A DNA stretch of 64,000 bases from Pseudomonas syringae (GTDB taxonomy: Bacteria; Pseudomonadota; Gammaproteobacteria; Pseudomonadales; Pseudomonadaceae), in NCBI RefSeq assembly GCF_000737245.1, contig NZ_JPQU01000089.1:1-64000 (forward strand). Reading direction: 5' to 3'. The first letter of the stretch is position 1, and each line of letters begins with the position of its first letter. Position numbers and translations under genes: made by a program. Below the pieces are notes generated by a model. That model was not told where the DNA came from and did no database searches. It saw only the letters and a list, made by a program, of their open reading frames with translations. Positions 1 through 9,039 of the stretch are shown here, one piece after another.

Positions 1-240
1 TTGGGCGAAATCATATCGCCCTTAAGAGGTGTCCGGAATCATTAGGCCAGTTCAGCTCGGCTCCCACAGGAATCCGGGTTCTTCAGACAAATCGCGTCAT
101 CGTTCTTCGCGAGCAAGCTCGGTGCCTTCAGGACCTCTGCGCTCGATCAATACCAAATGTTTCAACTATCCCGAGCTTGAGCAGTCACACCCCTGAACGC
201 TTCGTTTTCTGCGAAGCCGGGTTGTGAGAGTCAAAACCGT
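1..240. other. Intergenic edge, no gene seen
   Basis: No supported gene lies in this stretch. Around 97-128 there is a half REP-like element (core TTCTTCGCGAGCAAGCTCGG), like those elsewhere in the window. No clear promoter for the following antiporter gene could be picked out. Confidence 0.5.
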
Positions 241-1605
241 ATGAGCTTCATTCTGTTAATGACGGTCCTTGGCGTGTTGCTGATGATGCTCGCGCTGACG
301 TCTTCCTATCTGCGCTGGATGCCGGTGACCACCTCGGCGGTGTGTCTGGCGTTTGGCTTTGCTATCGGTCCCGTGGGGCTGGATGTACTCAAGCTGGACT
401 TTCGCGAATCAGCCCATTGGCTGGAACGCCTCACGGAAGTGGCGGTGCTGTTCTCGTTGTTCAGCACGGGGATCAAACTACGCCTGCCACTGAACAGCAA
501 GGCCTGGCGCTCGGCCTACTGGCTGGCAGGGCCGGTGATGCTGGCGACCATCGCTGGCACCGCACTGGCGGCGCATTATCTTTTCGAGCTGTCCTGGGGC
601 ATCTCCATTCTGTTGGGGGCCATGCTCTCTCCCACTGACCCGGTACTGGCGTCGCTGGTGCAGGTCAACAATGCCCAGGATTTTGATCGCGTGCGCTTCG
701 GCTTGTCCGGAGAGGCGGGGTTGAACGACGGCACGGCTTTCCCGTTTGTGATTTTTGCCTTGTTATTCCTGACCCAAGGCGCCGGCGACCTCAACTGGGT
801 CCAGCACTGGGCGCTGAAAAACCTGGTGTGGGGCGTGCCCACCGCGCTGTTGATTGGTTACGGCTTGGGCCGCGGCGTCGGCCATCTGATGATTTATCTG
901 CGGATCAAAAATGCCGACAGCACCCTGTCGCCCAATGACTTTCTTGCGCTGGCGTTGATTGCGGTCTCCTACGTAGTCGCCGACACCTTGGGGGCCTTTG
1001 GTTTTCTCTCGGTATTTGCCGCTGGCCTGGGTTTGCGGCAGGCCGAGGCGCAGATTACCCAGTCGGAGGTTCCCGCCGAGCATCTGGCGCAGCCGGTCCT
1101 TGGTCACATGAGCGGCAGTGTCGGGCGGGCAACCGTCGCCGAAGAACAGGACCTCAGCGATTCGCAACTGGCAGCCGGGGTCATGATGGGCGACATGCTT
1201 GCCTTCGGTAGCCTGGTGGAACGCTCCATGGAGGTGTTGCTGATCACTTTGCTCGGCGCGTCCGTGGCACTGTATTGGGATTGGCGCGCAATTGGTCTTG
1301 GCCTGGCGTTGTTTTGCGTCATCCGCCCGGTGGCGGTCTGGTTGCTGGTGAGCCGCAAATTGCTGAGTGGGCCACAAAGAGCGCTGGCGGGCTGGTTCGG
1401 GATTCGTGGCATTGGCAGCCTCTTTTACTTGTGCTTCGCTCTGGGACATGGGTTACCTGAAGAGGTGAAGCAAATCAGCATTGGCATGACGCTGTCGGTC
1501 GTCGCGCTGAGTATCCTGCTTCACGGGGTCAGTATTCAGCCGTTACTGGAGCGCTACGAGCGCAGTATTGCTGGCAAAAGGCCTGATCAAAAAGCTTCCA
1601 ATTAG
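241..1605 (+). CDS. CPA1/NhaP-type cation:proton antiporter
   Basis: A 454-residue polytopic inner-membrane protein that should exchange Na+ or K+ for protons. About 12 hydrophobic segments run from residue 3 to about 435. The membrane core carries the CPA1 hallmarks LSPTDPVLAS (about residues 129-138) and SGEAGLNDGTAFPF (about 154-167), in which the aspartates of TDP and NDG are the ion-binding residues of the family. There is no C-terminal TrkA/RCK domain; the protein ends in a short basic tail. It stands alone, with 176 bases before the next gene. The ATG at 241 immediately precedes the first membrane helix; no strong Shine-Dalgarno site is seen. The ion cannot be told from sequence. Confidence 0.85.
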   Translation: MSFILLMTVLGVLLMMLALTSSYLRWMPVTTSAVCLAFGFAIGPVGLDVLKLDFRESAHWLERLTEVAVLFSLFSTGIKLRLPLNSKAWRSAYWLAGPVMLATIAGTALAAHYLFELSWGISILLGAMLSPTDPVLASLVQVNNAQDFDRVRFGLSGEAGLNDGTAFPFVIFALLFLTQGAGDLNWVQHWALKNLVWGVPTALLIGYGLGRGVGHLMIYLRIKNADSTLSPNDFLALALIAVSYVVADTLGAFGFLSVFAAGLGLRQAEAQITQSEVPAEHLAQPVLGHMSGSVGRATVAEEQDLSDSQLAAGVMMGDMLAFGSLVERSMEVLLITLLGASVALYWDWRAIGLGLALFCVIRPVAVWLLVSRKLLSGPQRALAGWFGIRGIGSLFYLCFALGHGLPEEVKQISIGMTLSVVALSILLHGVSIQPLLERYERSIAGKRPDQKASN

Positions 1606-1781
1606 CGGGAATTTACACTCCTTCGGATGTTTTCATCGATCGCCCTGAACCAATTGACAGTGGCATAGCCCAATCTTCAACAACGTAGTTTTGCAACGAG
1701 CAAAACCCTTTGCCCCGCTACGTTATCGGCCATTCAAGGGCCGGCGTTTCGCAGTTATCGCCCCAAAAGCAGACTTTAAAC

Positions 1782-2234
1782 ATGCGCATCCTCATCGTAG
1801 AAGACGATCCCATCCTGGCCCTGCTGGCCGCTGCCACCCTGGGTGAGCATCACGAAATCATCGGCCCGGCCCATGACGTCAGCCATGCGTTGCAATTAGC
1901 TGCTGAACAGCAGGCCGATATCGCTTTCGTCGATATCAACCTCGCCGGTCATGATGAGGGTATTGCGCTGGCCAGGGCGCTGATGGCTCGCCATGGGATG
2001 ACCTCCATGTTCGTCAGCGGCCAGGTGCTGGCGGCGCATGCCAATACCGATGCCGCATTGGGCTTGTTGCGCAAACCTTATGCGCCGGAAGACTTGAACC
2101 TGTGCGCACACGTGGCTCAAGCATTGCTTGATGGCCGTGAGTTCTCGACGCTGCCGTCCCATGGATCTCTGGAAATATTCAGCACCGGCCCGCCAACACT
2201 GCCTATGGATAGCGCGCATGAAGCTGGAAAATGA
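1782..2234 (+). CDS. Response regulator (single receiver domain)
   Basis: A 150-residue CheY-like receiver with no output domain after it. The acidic pocket is visible as VEDD near residues 5-8, the phospho-acceptor aspartate in AFVDINLAG (about residue 53), and the conserved lysine in LLRKPYAPEDL. The ATG at 1782 (MRILIVEDD) is preferred over an upstream in-frame ATG at 1710 because it begins exactly at the first receiver beta strand. Its 3' end overlaps the following kinase gene by 17 bases, so the two are co-transcribed and probably translationally coupled. Stand-alone receivers paired with HWE/HisKA_2 kinases often act in stress or light signalling; the output here is unknown. Confidence 0.85.
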   Translation: MRILIVEDDPILALLAAATLGEHHEIIGPAHDVSHALQLAAEQQADIAFVDINLAGHDEGIALARALMARHGMTSMFVSGQVLAAHANTDAALGLLRKPYAPEDLNLCAHVAQALLDGREFSTLPSHGSLEIFSTGPPTLPMDSAHEAGK

Positions 2235-3225
2235 TCTATCAGACCCGGCAACGCTGGGTGAGCTTGAGTTCAGGGAATTGGCTGACCACGCCCCAGTGAT
2301 GATCTGGCGAGCCAGATCCGACAGGCACTGTGACTGGTTCAACAAGCCCTGGACCGACTTCACTGGGAGAACCCAGCAGCAACTGATTGGCTATGGCTGG
2401 ATGGACGATATCCATGGTGAGGACGTGAAAGCCTGCGTTGACGCTTTCCACGAGGCCTTTGATAGCCGCAGCCGATTCACCTTGCCATATCGGGTCAGAC
2501 GTCACGATGGGCAATATCGCTGGCTGCTGGACAACGGCGCGCCGTTTTATCGAAATGGGGAGTTTGCCGGTTATTTCGGCAGTTGCATCGACATTACCGA
2601 ACAGCGCGAACTTGAGGCACACCAACAAGTTTTGCTGTCCGAGCTTAACCACCGGGTCAAAAACAACCTGCAATTAATCATCAGCCTGCTACAACTGTCG
2701 AAAATGCGCGCCAAAGGCGAAGAAGCGAAATTGCTTATGCACTCGGCCATCACCCGGGTCGTCGGGGTGGGCGCGGTGCAGGACGAGCTGCATCGCTACG
2801 GGAAAGGTCAGGTTGATCTGGCTGACTTCCTGCCCAGCCTGGCCCGAGGCTTGATCAATGCCCAGCACAGTCGGACCATGACCCTGCGCTGCGAAACCCA
2901 GTCGGTTTATGTATCGCTTCAAACCGCATCCAACCTTGGCCTGATTCTCAATGAATTGCTGGACAACGCCATCAAACATGGCAACAGCAATCGCGTCGAC
3001 TTGCGGGTGGTTAATCTCGACAGCGACACTGCGCAGATCAGTGTCATTGATCAGGGTCCCGGCTTCGACGTTGAAACCCTCACCGGGTCTATCAACGGCC
3101 GAAGTGCGGTTATCAGCCTGATCGATGCCCTGTGCAAACGCTGCAGTGCAGGCCTGCTGCGAGACAACGTCGCTGACAGCGATGGCAGTGGTGCCCGCGT
3201 CAGGCTGACTTTTGCAATTAATTGA
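2218..3225 (+). CDS. PAS sensor histidine kinase, HisKA_2/HWE type
   Basis: A 335-residue soluble kinase with no membrane segment. Residues about 20-140 form a PAS fold containing W-F-N-K-P-W and the PAC-like end FGSCIDITEQRE. The dimerisation/phosphoacceptor box is LNHRVKNNLQ (about 150), typical of the HisKA_2/HWE group, followed by an HATPase domain with LNELLDNAIKHG (N box) and IDQGPGF (G1). The start at 2218 (MKLENDLSD) overlaps the end of the response regulator; an ATG at 2128 lies inside that gene and is unlikely. The partner is presumably the overlapping receiver. The PAS ligand is unknown. Confidence 0.85.
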   Translation: MKLENDLSDPATLGELEFRELADHAPVMIWRARSDRHCDWFNKPWTDFTGRTQQQLIGYGWMDDIHGEDVKACVDAFHEAFDSRSRFTLPYRVRRHDGQYRWLLDNGAPFYRNGEFAGYFGSCIDITEQRELEAHQQVLLSELNHRVKNNLQLIISLLQLSKMRAKGEEAKLLMHSAITRVVGVGAVQDELHRYGKGQVDLADFLPSLARGLINAQHSRTMTLRCETQSVYVSLQTASNLGLILNELLDNAIKHGNSNRVDLRVVNLDSDTAQISVIDQGPGFDVETLTGSINGRSAVISLIDALCKRCSAGLLRDNVADSDGSGARVRLTFAIN

Positions 3226-3445
3226 TCAAGTTGAAGTGTTGATCGAGTGGGTCAATGGGTCTATCAGCACAAGTGATTGGACCGTTACATTTACACTCGG
3301 TTAAGTTGCCTGTTGAATCCGCCATCGCCGATTAGCGCGTGACATCGACTGTCAGCTCGCAGACAGTATGCAACCTGTAATCGGGGGATGTTGCCAGAAG
3401 GCTAACCCGGCAACGGCTGGCGGAGAATGTGTTGAGAAGGTGGAA
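3226..3445. other. moaA leader region, no gene
   Basis: This 220-base gap before moaA contains two short possible hairpins: ACTGTC/GACAGT near 3349-3368 and GTTGCC/GGCAAC near 3389-3413. I could not recognise the Moco riboswitch architecture by eye. A good ribosome-binding site (GAGAAGG) lies just before the moaA start. Confidence 0.35.
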
Positions 3446-4444
3446 ATGTCTGACCGAATGCTGATGGACGCTTTTGCACGCAAGGTAGATTACCTGCGGA
3501 TGTCTGTGACTGACCGTTGCGATTTCCGTTGCGTGTACTGCATGGCCGAGGAAATGACGTTCCTGCCACGGCAACAGATCCTGTCTCTGGAAGAAATCTT
3601 TCAGGTGGCCGAGCGCTTTGTAGCACTGGGCACCAAAAAAATCCGTTTGACCGGTGGCGAACCGCTTGTGCGTTCCGGCATTGTCGGCCTCTGCGAGCAG
3701 ATTGCCGCCCTGCCCGGCCTGCGCGAATTGTGCATGACCACCAATGGCTCACAGCTTGACCGGCTGGCGCAGCCGCTATTTGACGCTGGAGTTTCCCGGC
3801 TGAACATCAGCCTGGACAGCCTGGACCCGGCGCGATTCAAGGAAATGACCCGCACCGGTGAGCTGAGCAAAGTCATTGCCGGTATCGATGCAGCCAATGC
3901 TGCAGGCTTCGTGCATACCAAGCTCAACTGCGTGGTGATGCAGGGCCGTAATGATCACGAAATCAACGATCTGGTGGCCTTCGCCATCGACCGCAAGCTG
4001 GATATTTCCTTCATCGAAGAAATGCCGTTGGGTGTGATCAGCGATCACAGCCGTGCCGAATCGTTTTACTCCAGCGATCAAGTCCGTGAGCGCATTGCCG
4101 AGCGCTACACCCTGATCAACTCCACTGAATCCACCCAAGGTCCCTCGCGCTACTGGCGTGTGGCAGAAGCGCCGGACATCCGGATCGGCTTCATCTCGCC
4201 TCATAGTCATAACTTCTGCGCGACATGCAACCGGGTGCGCCTGACCGTTGAAGGCCGCCTGCTGCTGTGCCTGGGCAACGAGCATTCTGCCGATCTCAAG
4301 TCGGTATTGCGGGCCAATCCGGGACAACCGGAAAAGCTCGAAAAAGCCATTATTGATGCCATGCAGCTGAAACCCTGGAGCCATAACTTCAGCGTCAATG
4401 ATGAAGTCCAGGTGGTGCGGTTCATGAATATGACGGGTGGGTGA
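3446..4444 (+). CDS. moaA: GTP 3',8-cyclase MoaA (molybdenum cofactor synthesis)
   Basis: A 332-residue radical SAM enzyme for the first step of molybdopterin synthesis, GTP to 3',8-cyclo-GTP. The N-terminal SAM cluster motif CDFRCVYC (CX3CX2C) is present, followed by LTGGEPLV for SAM binding. The C-terminal second cluster cysteines appear in NFCATCNRVR and, 13 residues further, LLCLG. The start at 3446 (MSDRMLMDAFARKV) has GAGAAGG about six bases upstream; an in-frame ATG at 3368 adds 26 residues without family character. Usual partners moaC, moaB, moaD or moaE are not adjacent. The gene is followed by a REP pair and then a minus-strand thioredoxin-like gene. Confidence 0.93.
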   Translation: MSDRMLMDAFARKVDYLRMSVTDRCDFRCVYCMAEEMTFLPRQQILSLEEIFQVAERFVALGTKKIRLTGGEPLVRSGIVGLCEQIAALPGLRELCMTTNGSQLDRLAQPLFDAGVSRLNISLDSLDPARFKEMTRTGELSKVIAGIDAANAAGFVHTKLNCVVMQGRNDHEINDLVAFAIDRKLDISFIEEMPLGVISDHSRAESFYSSDQVRERIAERYTLINSTESTQGPSRYWRVAEAPDIRIGFISPHSHNFCATCNRVRLTVEGRLLLCLGNEHSADLKSVLRANPGQPEKLEKAIIDAMQLKPWSHNFSVNDEVQVVRFMNMTGG

Positions 4445-4455
4445 AACCCGCGCCA

Positions 4456-4547
4456 CCTGTGGGAGCGGTGCTTGCCCGCGATAAGGTTTCGGTGATCTGA
4501 CATGAAGCCGTGGTGTCACTATCGCGGGCAAGCACCGCTCCCACAGG
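4456..4547. repeat. REP-type inverted pair
   Basis: Two inverted copies of the Pseudomonas REP element (TGTGGGAGCGGTGCTTGCCC and its complement) around about 35 bases. The pair sits between the convergent moaA and thioredoxin-like genes and may act as a transcription-end or mRNA-stabilising structure. Confidence 0.9.
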
Positions 4548-4570
4548 TTACATACCTACCCATACAGTGC

Positions 4571-4897
4571 TCACCCCTCCCGTACCATCCCCTCGAACGC
4601 CTCTTCGATCAGACTGACATTGCCCGGCCGTACCAAACGGCTGAGTTCAACGCCATCACGCATGAAGATCAGGGTCGGCCATAACTTGATTCGAAACGAA
4701 CGCCCCAGTGGCCTGCCACTGCCGTCTTCGATTTTCAGGTGACGCACGTTGGGGTAATCCTTGAGTACCTGGCTCACCAACGGCTCTGCGGCTTTGCAAT
4801 GGCCACACCAGTCGGTACCGAACTGGATCAACGTGGCACCGGGCAGAGCATCGACTTCAGCGCGGGGCGGGGCGGTTGTGGCGTAGGGTTGGGTCAT
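4571..4897 (-). CDS. Thioredoxin-like protein
   Basis: A 108-residue single-domain thioredoxin fold. The redox motif is WCGHC (about residues 30-34) in the context QFGTDWCGHCKAAEP, and the cis-proline is present in KLWPTLIFMRDG. There is no signal peptide, so it is cytoplasmic. CGHC rather than CGPC is closer to disulfide isomerases or specialised thioredoxins, suggesting a less reducing potential. The start at 4897 (MTQPYATT) has a GGAG about ten bases upstream; a longer frame from 4963 runs into REP sequence and is rejected. It is flanked on both sides by REP pairs and has no operon partner. Confidence 0.85.
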   Translation of the reverse strand: MTQPYATTAPPRAEVDALPGATLIQFGTDWCGHCKAAEPLVSQVLKDYPNVRHLKIEDGSGRPLGRSFRIKLWPTLIFMRDGVELSRLVRPGNVSLIEEAFEGMVREG

Positions 4898-4930
4898 ATG
4901 GGGTTTTACTCCAGCTGGAATGCGATTGGA

Positions 4931-5019
4931 TGTGGGAGCGGTGCTTGCCCGCGATAAGAACACCGCGGTTTCACGTTAGATCACCGAAACCTTATCGCGG
5001 GCAAGCACCGCTCCCACAG
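4931..5019. repeat. REP-type inverted pair
   Basis: Inverted copies of the same REP core as at 4456-4547, between phnP (ends 5022) and the thioredoxin-like gene. It lies just three bases past the phnP stop codon, so it probably forms the 3' end structure of the phn operon transcript. Confidence 0.9.
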
Positions 5020-5021
5020 AC

Positions 5022-5771
5022 TCACAGCACCATACCATCCCTTGCAACCACCACCCGTTCCGGCAGTTCATGCCGATGCTCCATCAGCCACGCATCCAGG
5101 GTGTGGCCAATGTGGGTCAGTACGGCGCTGCCCGGTTGCAGTTCCTCGATGGTATGCAACGCCAGGCTCAGGTCGTTGTGGTTACGGGGCGCCTGGGGTT
5201 GCGGAGGCATGGAGCAGTCAAGGACCAGCAAGTCCAGTGGCTGGCGCTGCAAGTAGTGCTGGGTTGCATCAGGCAAACCCACTGTGTCAGTCAGGTAGGC
5301 GATGCGTCTGCCCTCGCCTTCAAGCAAATAGCCCAATGTCGGTTTCGAATGCACCAGCGGCAAGGCGGTGACCCTGAGCGCGCCGAACTGTCGAGCCTCG
5401 AAAGCGCTGAACGGCTGACTGAAATCCAGAATCCCCGGATGCTTGTACAGATCCGACAAACCTTCCGGATCCACCGGGCCATGCACCGGAATCACCAACC
5501 CCTGCCCCCAGCGCAAATGTAAAAGGCCTTGGGCATGATCAGCGTGGTAGTGGGTTTGCAGGATGCCGCTCAGACTACGCGGCGGGAAGCGTTCGGTGAG
5601 GTCAGTCAGGCCGCTGTCGATCAACCAGCGCTGATCATCACACTCAATCAGTGCGCTGCACGGCAGACGTCGCAAGCGCGGATCAAGCAAGGCCGCCGAG
5701 CAGGCCGGGCACTGGCAGCCATACACCGGCACCTGCCGGGCATCGGCAGTGCCAAGCAGGGTCAGGCGCAT
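5022..5771 (-). CDS. phnP: PhnP, phosphoribosyl cyclic phosphate phosphodiesterase
   Basis: A 249-residue metallo-beta-lactamase-fold enzyme that opens 5-phosphoribosyl 1,2-cyclic phosphate, the product of C-P lyase cleavage, to ribose 1,5-bisphosphate. The metal motif HYHADH (about residues 74-79) is intact, as is the structural zinc knuckle YGCQCPAC (about 18-25) that marks PhnP within the family. It is the last gene of the phn operon and its start overlaps the end of phnN by 10 bases. A REP pair follows the stop codon. Confidence 0.93.
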   Translation of the reverse strand: MRLTLLGTADARQVPVYGCQCPACSAALLDPRLRRLPCSALIECDDQRWLIDSGLTDLTERFPPRSLSGILQTHYHADHAQGLLHLRWGQGLVIPVHGPVDPEGLSDLYKHPGILDFSQPFSAFEARQFGALRVTALPLVHSKPTLGYLLEGEGRRIAYLTDTVGLPDATQHYLQRQPLDLLVLDCSMPPQPQAPRNHNDLSLALHTIEELQPGSAVLTHIGHTLDAWLMEHRHELPERVVVARDGMVL

Positions 5772-6331
5772 GAGTGCTCATGCGCAATGCGCTGCAACAG
5801 GCGCTCGGCGGTCTGGGCCAGGGGACCGGAGTTGTCCAGCACGAACAGCGTCGGGTCACTGGCCAGCAACTCAACGGTGAAGCGTGAATTGCGTTGCAGG
5901 CGTGCTTCGATATCAGCGACCGACTCCCGCCCCCGCGCCAACAAACGCTCACGCAAAGTGCTGTCGTTGACGGTCAGCAGCACCGCCAGCAGGTCCGGAT
6001 AGCGTTGTCGCGCCTGAGCCAGATACCCTCGGGACCCATTGACCAGCACATCGTCGCCCTGCGCCAGCCACACATCGATTTCCGAGGGGATGCCGTAATA
6101 CAAGCCGTTAGCCTGCCAGCTCAGGGCAAAATCACCCTGGGCCTGCATGGCCAGAAACTGCTCGACACTGACGGCCTGGGCCGCCTCGCCCACCGCTTCG
6201 GCCGAGCGAGTGATCACCCTACGCACCACCCGGCAACCACGCCGGGCCAATGGGTCACGAGCGGCGTCCAGCAGGCTGTCTTTGCCTGAACCTGACGGCC
6301 CGATGAGATAGATCAACCTGCCTGCCATCAA
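5762..6331 (-). CDS. phnN: PhnN, ribose 1,5-bisphosphokinase
   Basis: A 189-residue guanylate-kinase-like P-loop enzyme that phosphorylates ribose 1,5-bisphosphate to PRPP, the last step of phosphonate ribose recycling. The Walker A is GPSGSGKDSLL (about residues 11-21). It overlaps phnM upstream by four bases (ATGA-type) and phnP downstream, consistent with tight translational coupling. Length is normal for the family. Confidence 0.92.
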   Translation of the reverse strand: MMAGRLIYLIGPSGSGKDSLLDAARDPLARRGCRVVRRVITRSAEAVGEAAQAVSVEQFLAMQAQGDFALSWQANGLYYGIPSEIDVWLAQGDDVLVNGSRGYLAQARQRYPDLLAVLLTVNDSTLRERLLARGRESVADIEARLQRNSRFTVELLASDPTLFVLDNSGPLAQTAERLLQRIAHEHSCA

Positions 6332-7488
6332 TACACCCTCTTGCCCTGCCGCCAGACTTGCTGGATGACCGGCAGTGAACCTTGCCCCCGAACCTGATCA
6401 GCCCGGACATGGACCAGATCGGCGCGCAAGCCAACTCGAATTTCACCGCGATCGGCAAGCCCCGCCGCTAACGCCGGAGCCCGACTGACCATCGCCACCG
6501 TTTGCGGCAGCGTGCAATGCTCACCCTGCCCGGCCAGCGTGAACGCGGCCTGCAACAGACTGGCGGGATAATAGTCGCTGGAGAGGATATCCAGTAGCCC
6601 TTGTTTTGCCAGATCCGCCGCCGCCACGTTGCCCGAGTGCGAACCACCGCGCACGACATTGGGTGCGCCCATCAATACGCTCATGCCCAAGCGTCGACAA
6701 GCCTGTGCCGCTTCTGCCGTCGTGGGGAACTCGGCGATGCTCATGCCGTAGCCCGCCGACTCCTCAACATGCGCCACGGTCGCATCATCATGGCTGGCCA
6801 CCGACAAGCCTCGGGCCAGACAGTCCTCAACGATTGCGCGCCGATAACGGTCACTGTACTCACGGGAGTTCGCCACCTGTTCGACGATGAACTCATCCAT
6901 CTGCCCGGTCGTCAGGTGGTATTTGCCCATGTAGTACTCGCGGTACTTGGACTCCAGGGCGAACTGGCGCTGGCCCGGCGAGTGGTCCATCACCGACACC
7001 AGTTGCACCAGCGGCTGCTCCACCAGATCGCGAAACACGCTCAAGGTATCTGGATGACAGACTTCGCAGCGCAAATGCAGACGATGCTCGGCCCGGGTCA
7101 GGCCCGCCGCATTGGCACTGGCGATGGCTTCGAGCATTGCAGGCAGTTGCTGCATGCGCTTGCCCTTGGGGTTCACATCGCCGATGGACAGCGCGTCGAA
7201 TACCGTGGTGATGCCGGCAGAGATGATCTGCGCATCGTGGCTGAGCACCGCCGAGGCCGAGGGCCAGTCCACACCGGGACGTGGCGACAGGTGTTTTTCC
7301 AGATTGTCGGTGTGCAGTTCCACCAGGCCGGGCAACAGATATTCGCCCTGCATATCCACTGCCTGGGGCAGTTGGCTGCGGCCTTCCTGCACCTCGACAA
7401 TCAGCCCGTCGCGCAACACCACAGTGCCGTGGAACAGCTGGTCAGCCGTGACAATCCGGGCATTGGTAAGAATTTGTTCGGTCAGCAT
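6328..7488 (-). CDS. phnM: PhnM, RPnTP diphosphatase
   Basis: A 386-residue amidohydrolase-superfamily enzyme that releases pyrophosphate from alpha-D-ribose 1-methylphosphonate 5-triphosphate. The metal-binding HTDNLEKH (about residues 59-66) and later SHDDAT (about 232-237) are visible, as is the C-terminal amidohydrolase-type GLRADLVHV. Full length. It overlaps phnN and phnL by a few bases, so all three are one operon segment. Confidence 0.93.
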   Translation of the reverse strand: MLTEQILTNARIVTADQLFHGTVVLRDGLIVEVQEGRSQLPQAVDMQGEYLLPGLVELHTDNLEKHLSPRPGVDWPSASAVLSHDAQIISAGITTVFDALSIGDVNPKGKRMQQLPAMLEAIASANAAGLTRAEHRLHLRCEVCHPDTLSVFRDLVEQPLVQLVSVMDHSPGQRQFALESKYREYYMGKYHLTTGQMDEFIVEQVANSREYSDRYRRAIVEDCLARGLSVASHDDATVAHVEESAGYGMSIAEFPTTAEAAQACRRLGMSVLMGAPNVVRGGSHSGNVAAADLAKQGLLDILSSDYYPASLLQAAFTLAGQGEHCTLPQTVAMVSRAPALAAGLADRGEIRVGLRADLVHVRADQVRGQGSLPVIQQVWRQGKRVY

Positions 7489-8198
7489 TGCAGCAACTCC
7501 TTGGCGGTCAGGTCCAACGGGGTCATGTCGAGAAAGCGATCAGCGACGGTTTCGCGAGCAGCGCGGTCGTGGAAAATCCCGATCAAGGCGGCGCCTGCGG
7601 TTTTCGCTTCGTTCATCAGCTCCAGCACCACTTGACGATTGCCCTCATCCAGGGACGCGGTGGGCTCATCCAGCAGCAGCACCGGCCAGGGCACCATGAA
7701 GCTGCGAGCGATATTGATGCGCTGTTGCTCACCACCGGAAAAAGTGCCCGGTGCCAATTGCCACAGCCGTTGCGGGATGTTCAGGCGAGACAGCAATTGT
7801 TCGGCACGCGCTCTGGCCTCGTCTGTCGACCAGCCACGGGCCAGAGCGGGTTCCATGACCACGTCCAGGCTGGACACCCGAGGGATGACGCGTAAAAACT
7901 GGCTGATGTAGCCCAACGTCTGGCGACGGACGTCCAGCACTTCTCTGGGTTCAGCGCCGACCAGCTCCAGCCAGTGACCATCGTGCACTACGCGAATGCT
8001 GCCGCCAGCTGGCAGGTAGTTGCCGTACAAGGTGCGCAACAAGGTGCTTTTGCCCGCCCCGGAATTCCCATGCAACACCAGGCATTCGCCAGCGCGAACT
8101 TTGAAATTCAGGCCGCGCAGCACATTCAACACCACGCCATTCTGCTGATGCAGGGTGAAAGTTTTCGAGAGGTCGCGGACCTCGATCAGCGTATTCAT
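7482..8198 (-). CDS. phnL: PhnL, C-P lyase ABC-type ATPase subunit
   Basis: A 238-residue ABC ATPase with Walker A GNSGAGKST, signature FSGGEQQR and Walker B VLLLDEPTASLD. In the C-P lyase system PhnL is not a transporter component but associates with the PhnGHIJ core; it is needed with PhnG-I for triphosphate ribosylation of phosphonate. The start at 8198 (MNTLIEVRDLSKTF) is preferred; the longer frame to 8279 lies over the phnK 3' end and has no family similarity. Confidence 0.92.
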   Translation of the reverse strand: MNTLIEVRDLSKTFTLHQQNGVVLNVLRGLNFKVRAGECLVLHGNSGAGKSTLLRTLYGNYLPAGGSIRVVHDGHWLELVGAEPREVLDVRRQTLGYISQFLRVIPRVSSLDVVMEPALARGWSTDEARARAEQLLSRLNIPQRLWQLAPGTFSGGEQQRINIARSFMVPWPVLLLDEPTASLDEGNRQVVLELMNEAKTAGAALIGIFHDRAARETVADRFLDMTPLDLTAKELLQC

Positions 8199-8220
8199 CA
8201 GACATCCCCCATCAGGCGAT

Positions 8221-9039
8221 TCACGATTGCAGCACCGACGACACCAGCAGCTGCGAGTAAGGGTGCTGCGGGTCATCAAGGATTTGATCCGTCAGGCCAG
8301 TTTCCACAACGCGTGAGCGGCGCATGACGATCAGCCGGTCCGCCAGTAGCCGTGCGACGGCCAGGTCATGGGTGACGATCACCACCGCCAGATCCAGTTC
8401 ACGCACCAGACCACGCAGCAGGTCCAGCAGACGCGCCTGCACCGAGACGTCCAGCCCACCGGTGGGCTCGTCCATGAACACCAGGCGCGGGCTCGACACC
8501 AGATTGCGGGCGATCTGCAGACGTTGTTGCATGCCGCCGGAGAAGGTGCGCGGCAGGTCATCGATACGCAGCGGGTCGATCTCGACCTGGGTCAACCAAT
8601 CGATACCGGCCCCGCGCAGTTGCTGATAATTGCGCACGCCCTGGGCCATCAGCCGTTCACCGATATTCGCCCCGGCAGAAACGCCCATGCGCAGGCCGTC
8701 ACGGGGGTTCTGTTCAACGAAGCCCCACTCGGTGCGCAACAGCGTGCGCCGCTCGGCTTCGCTGGCGCTGTACAAGTCCAGTACCCGGCCGTCCTTGCCT
8801 CGATAGTCGATGCCGCCACGATCAGGTGGGCAACGGCCACTGAGCAGGGAAAGCAGCGTGGACTTGCCGGATCCGGATTCGCCGACGATGCCCAGCACTT
8901 CACCCGGATACAGCTCGAAGTTCACGCCCTGGCAGCCGGTGTCCGGTCCATACAAACGCGTCAGGTCGCGGACCTTGAGCAGCGGTTGGGCGCGGCCCGG
9001 CCACTCGGCGACGTTGGATTTGGCTTGCGCACTGATCAT
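8221..9039 (-). CDS. phnK: PhnK, C-P lyase ABC-type ATPase subunit
   Basis: A 272-residue ABC ATPase with Walker A GESGSGKST, signature FSGGMQQR and Walker B LVFMDEPTGGLD. It resembles the ATPases of dipeptide importers but belongs with the C-P lyase core, where PhnK docks on PhnJ. The start overlaps the phnJ stop codon by four bases. A 22-base gap separates it from phnL. Confidence 0.92.
   Translation of the reverse strand: MISAQAKSNVAEWPGRAQPLLKVRDLTRLYGPDTGCQGVNFELYPGEVLGIVGESGSGKSTLLSLLSGRCPPDRGGIDYRGKDGRVLDLYSASEAERRTLLRTEWGFVEQNPRDGLRMGVSAGANIGERLMAQGVRNYQQLRGAGIDWLTQVEIDPLRIDDLPRTFSGGMQQRLQIARNLVSSPRLVFMDEPTGGLDVSVQARLLDLLRGLVRELDLAVVIVTHDLAVARLLADRLIVMRRSRVVETGLTDQILDDPQHPYSQLLVSSVLQS

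Noticed and set aside
3226..3445. Moco riboswitch before moaA
   Set aside because: Short hairpins exist but the conserved Moco motif could not be recognised by eye; a covariance search would decide.
6601..7635. Large plus-strand frame opposite phnM
   Set aside because: Shadow of phnM and phnL codon use; no start signal and no recognisable protein features.
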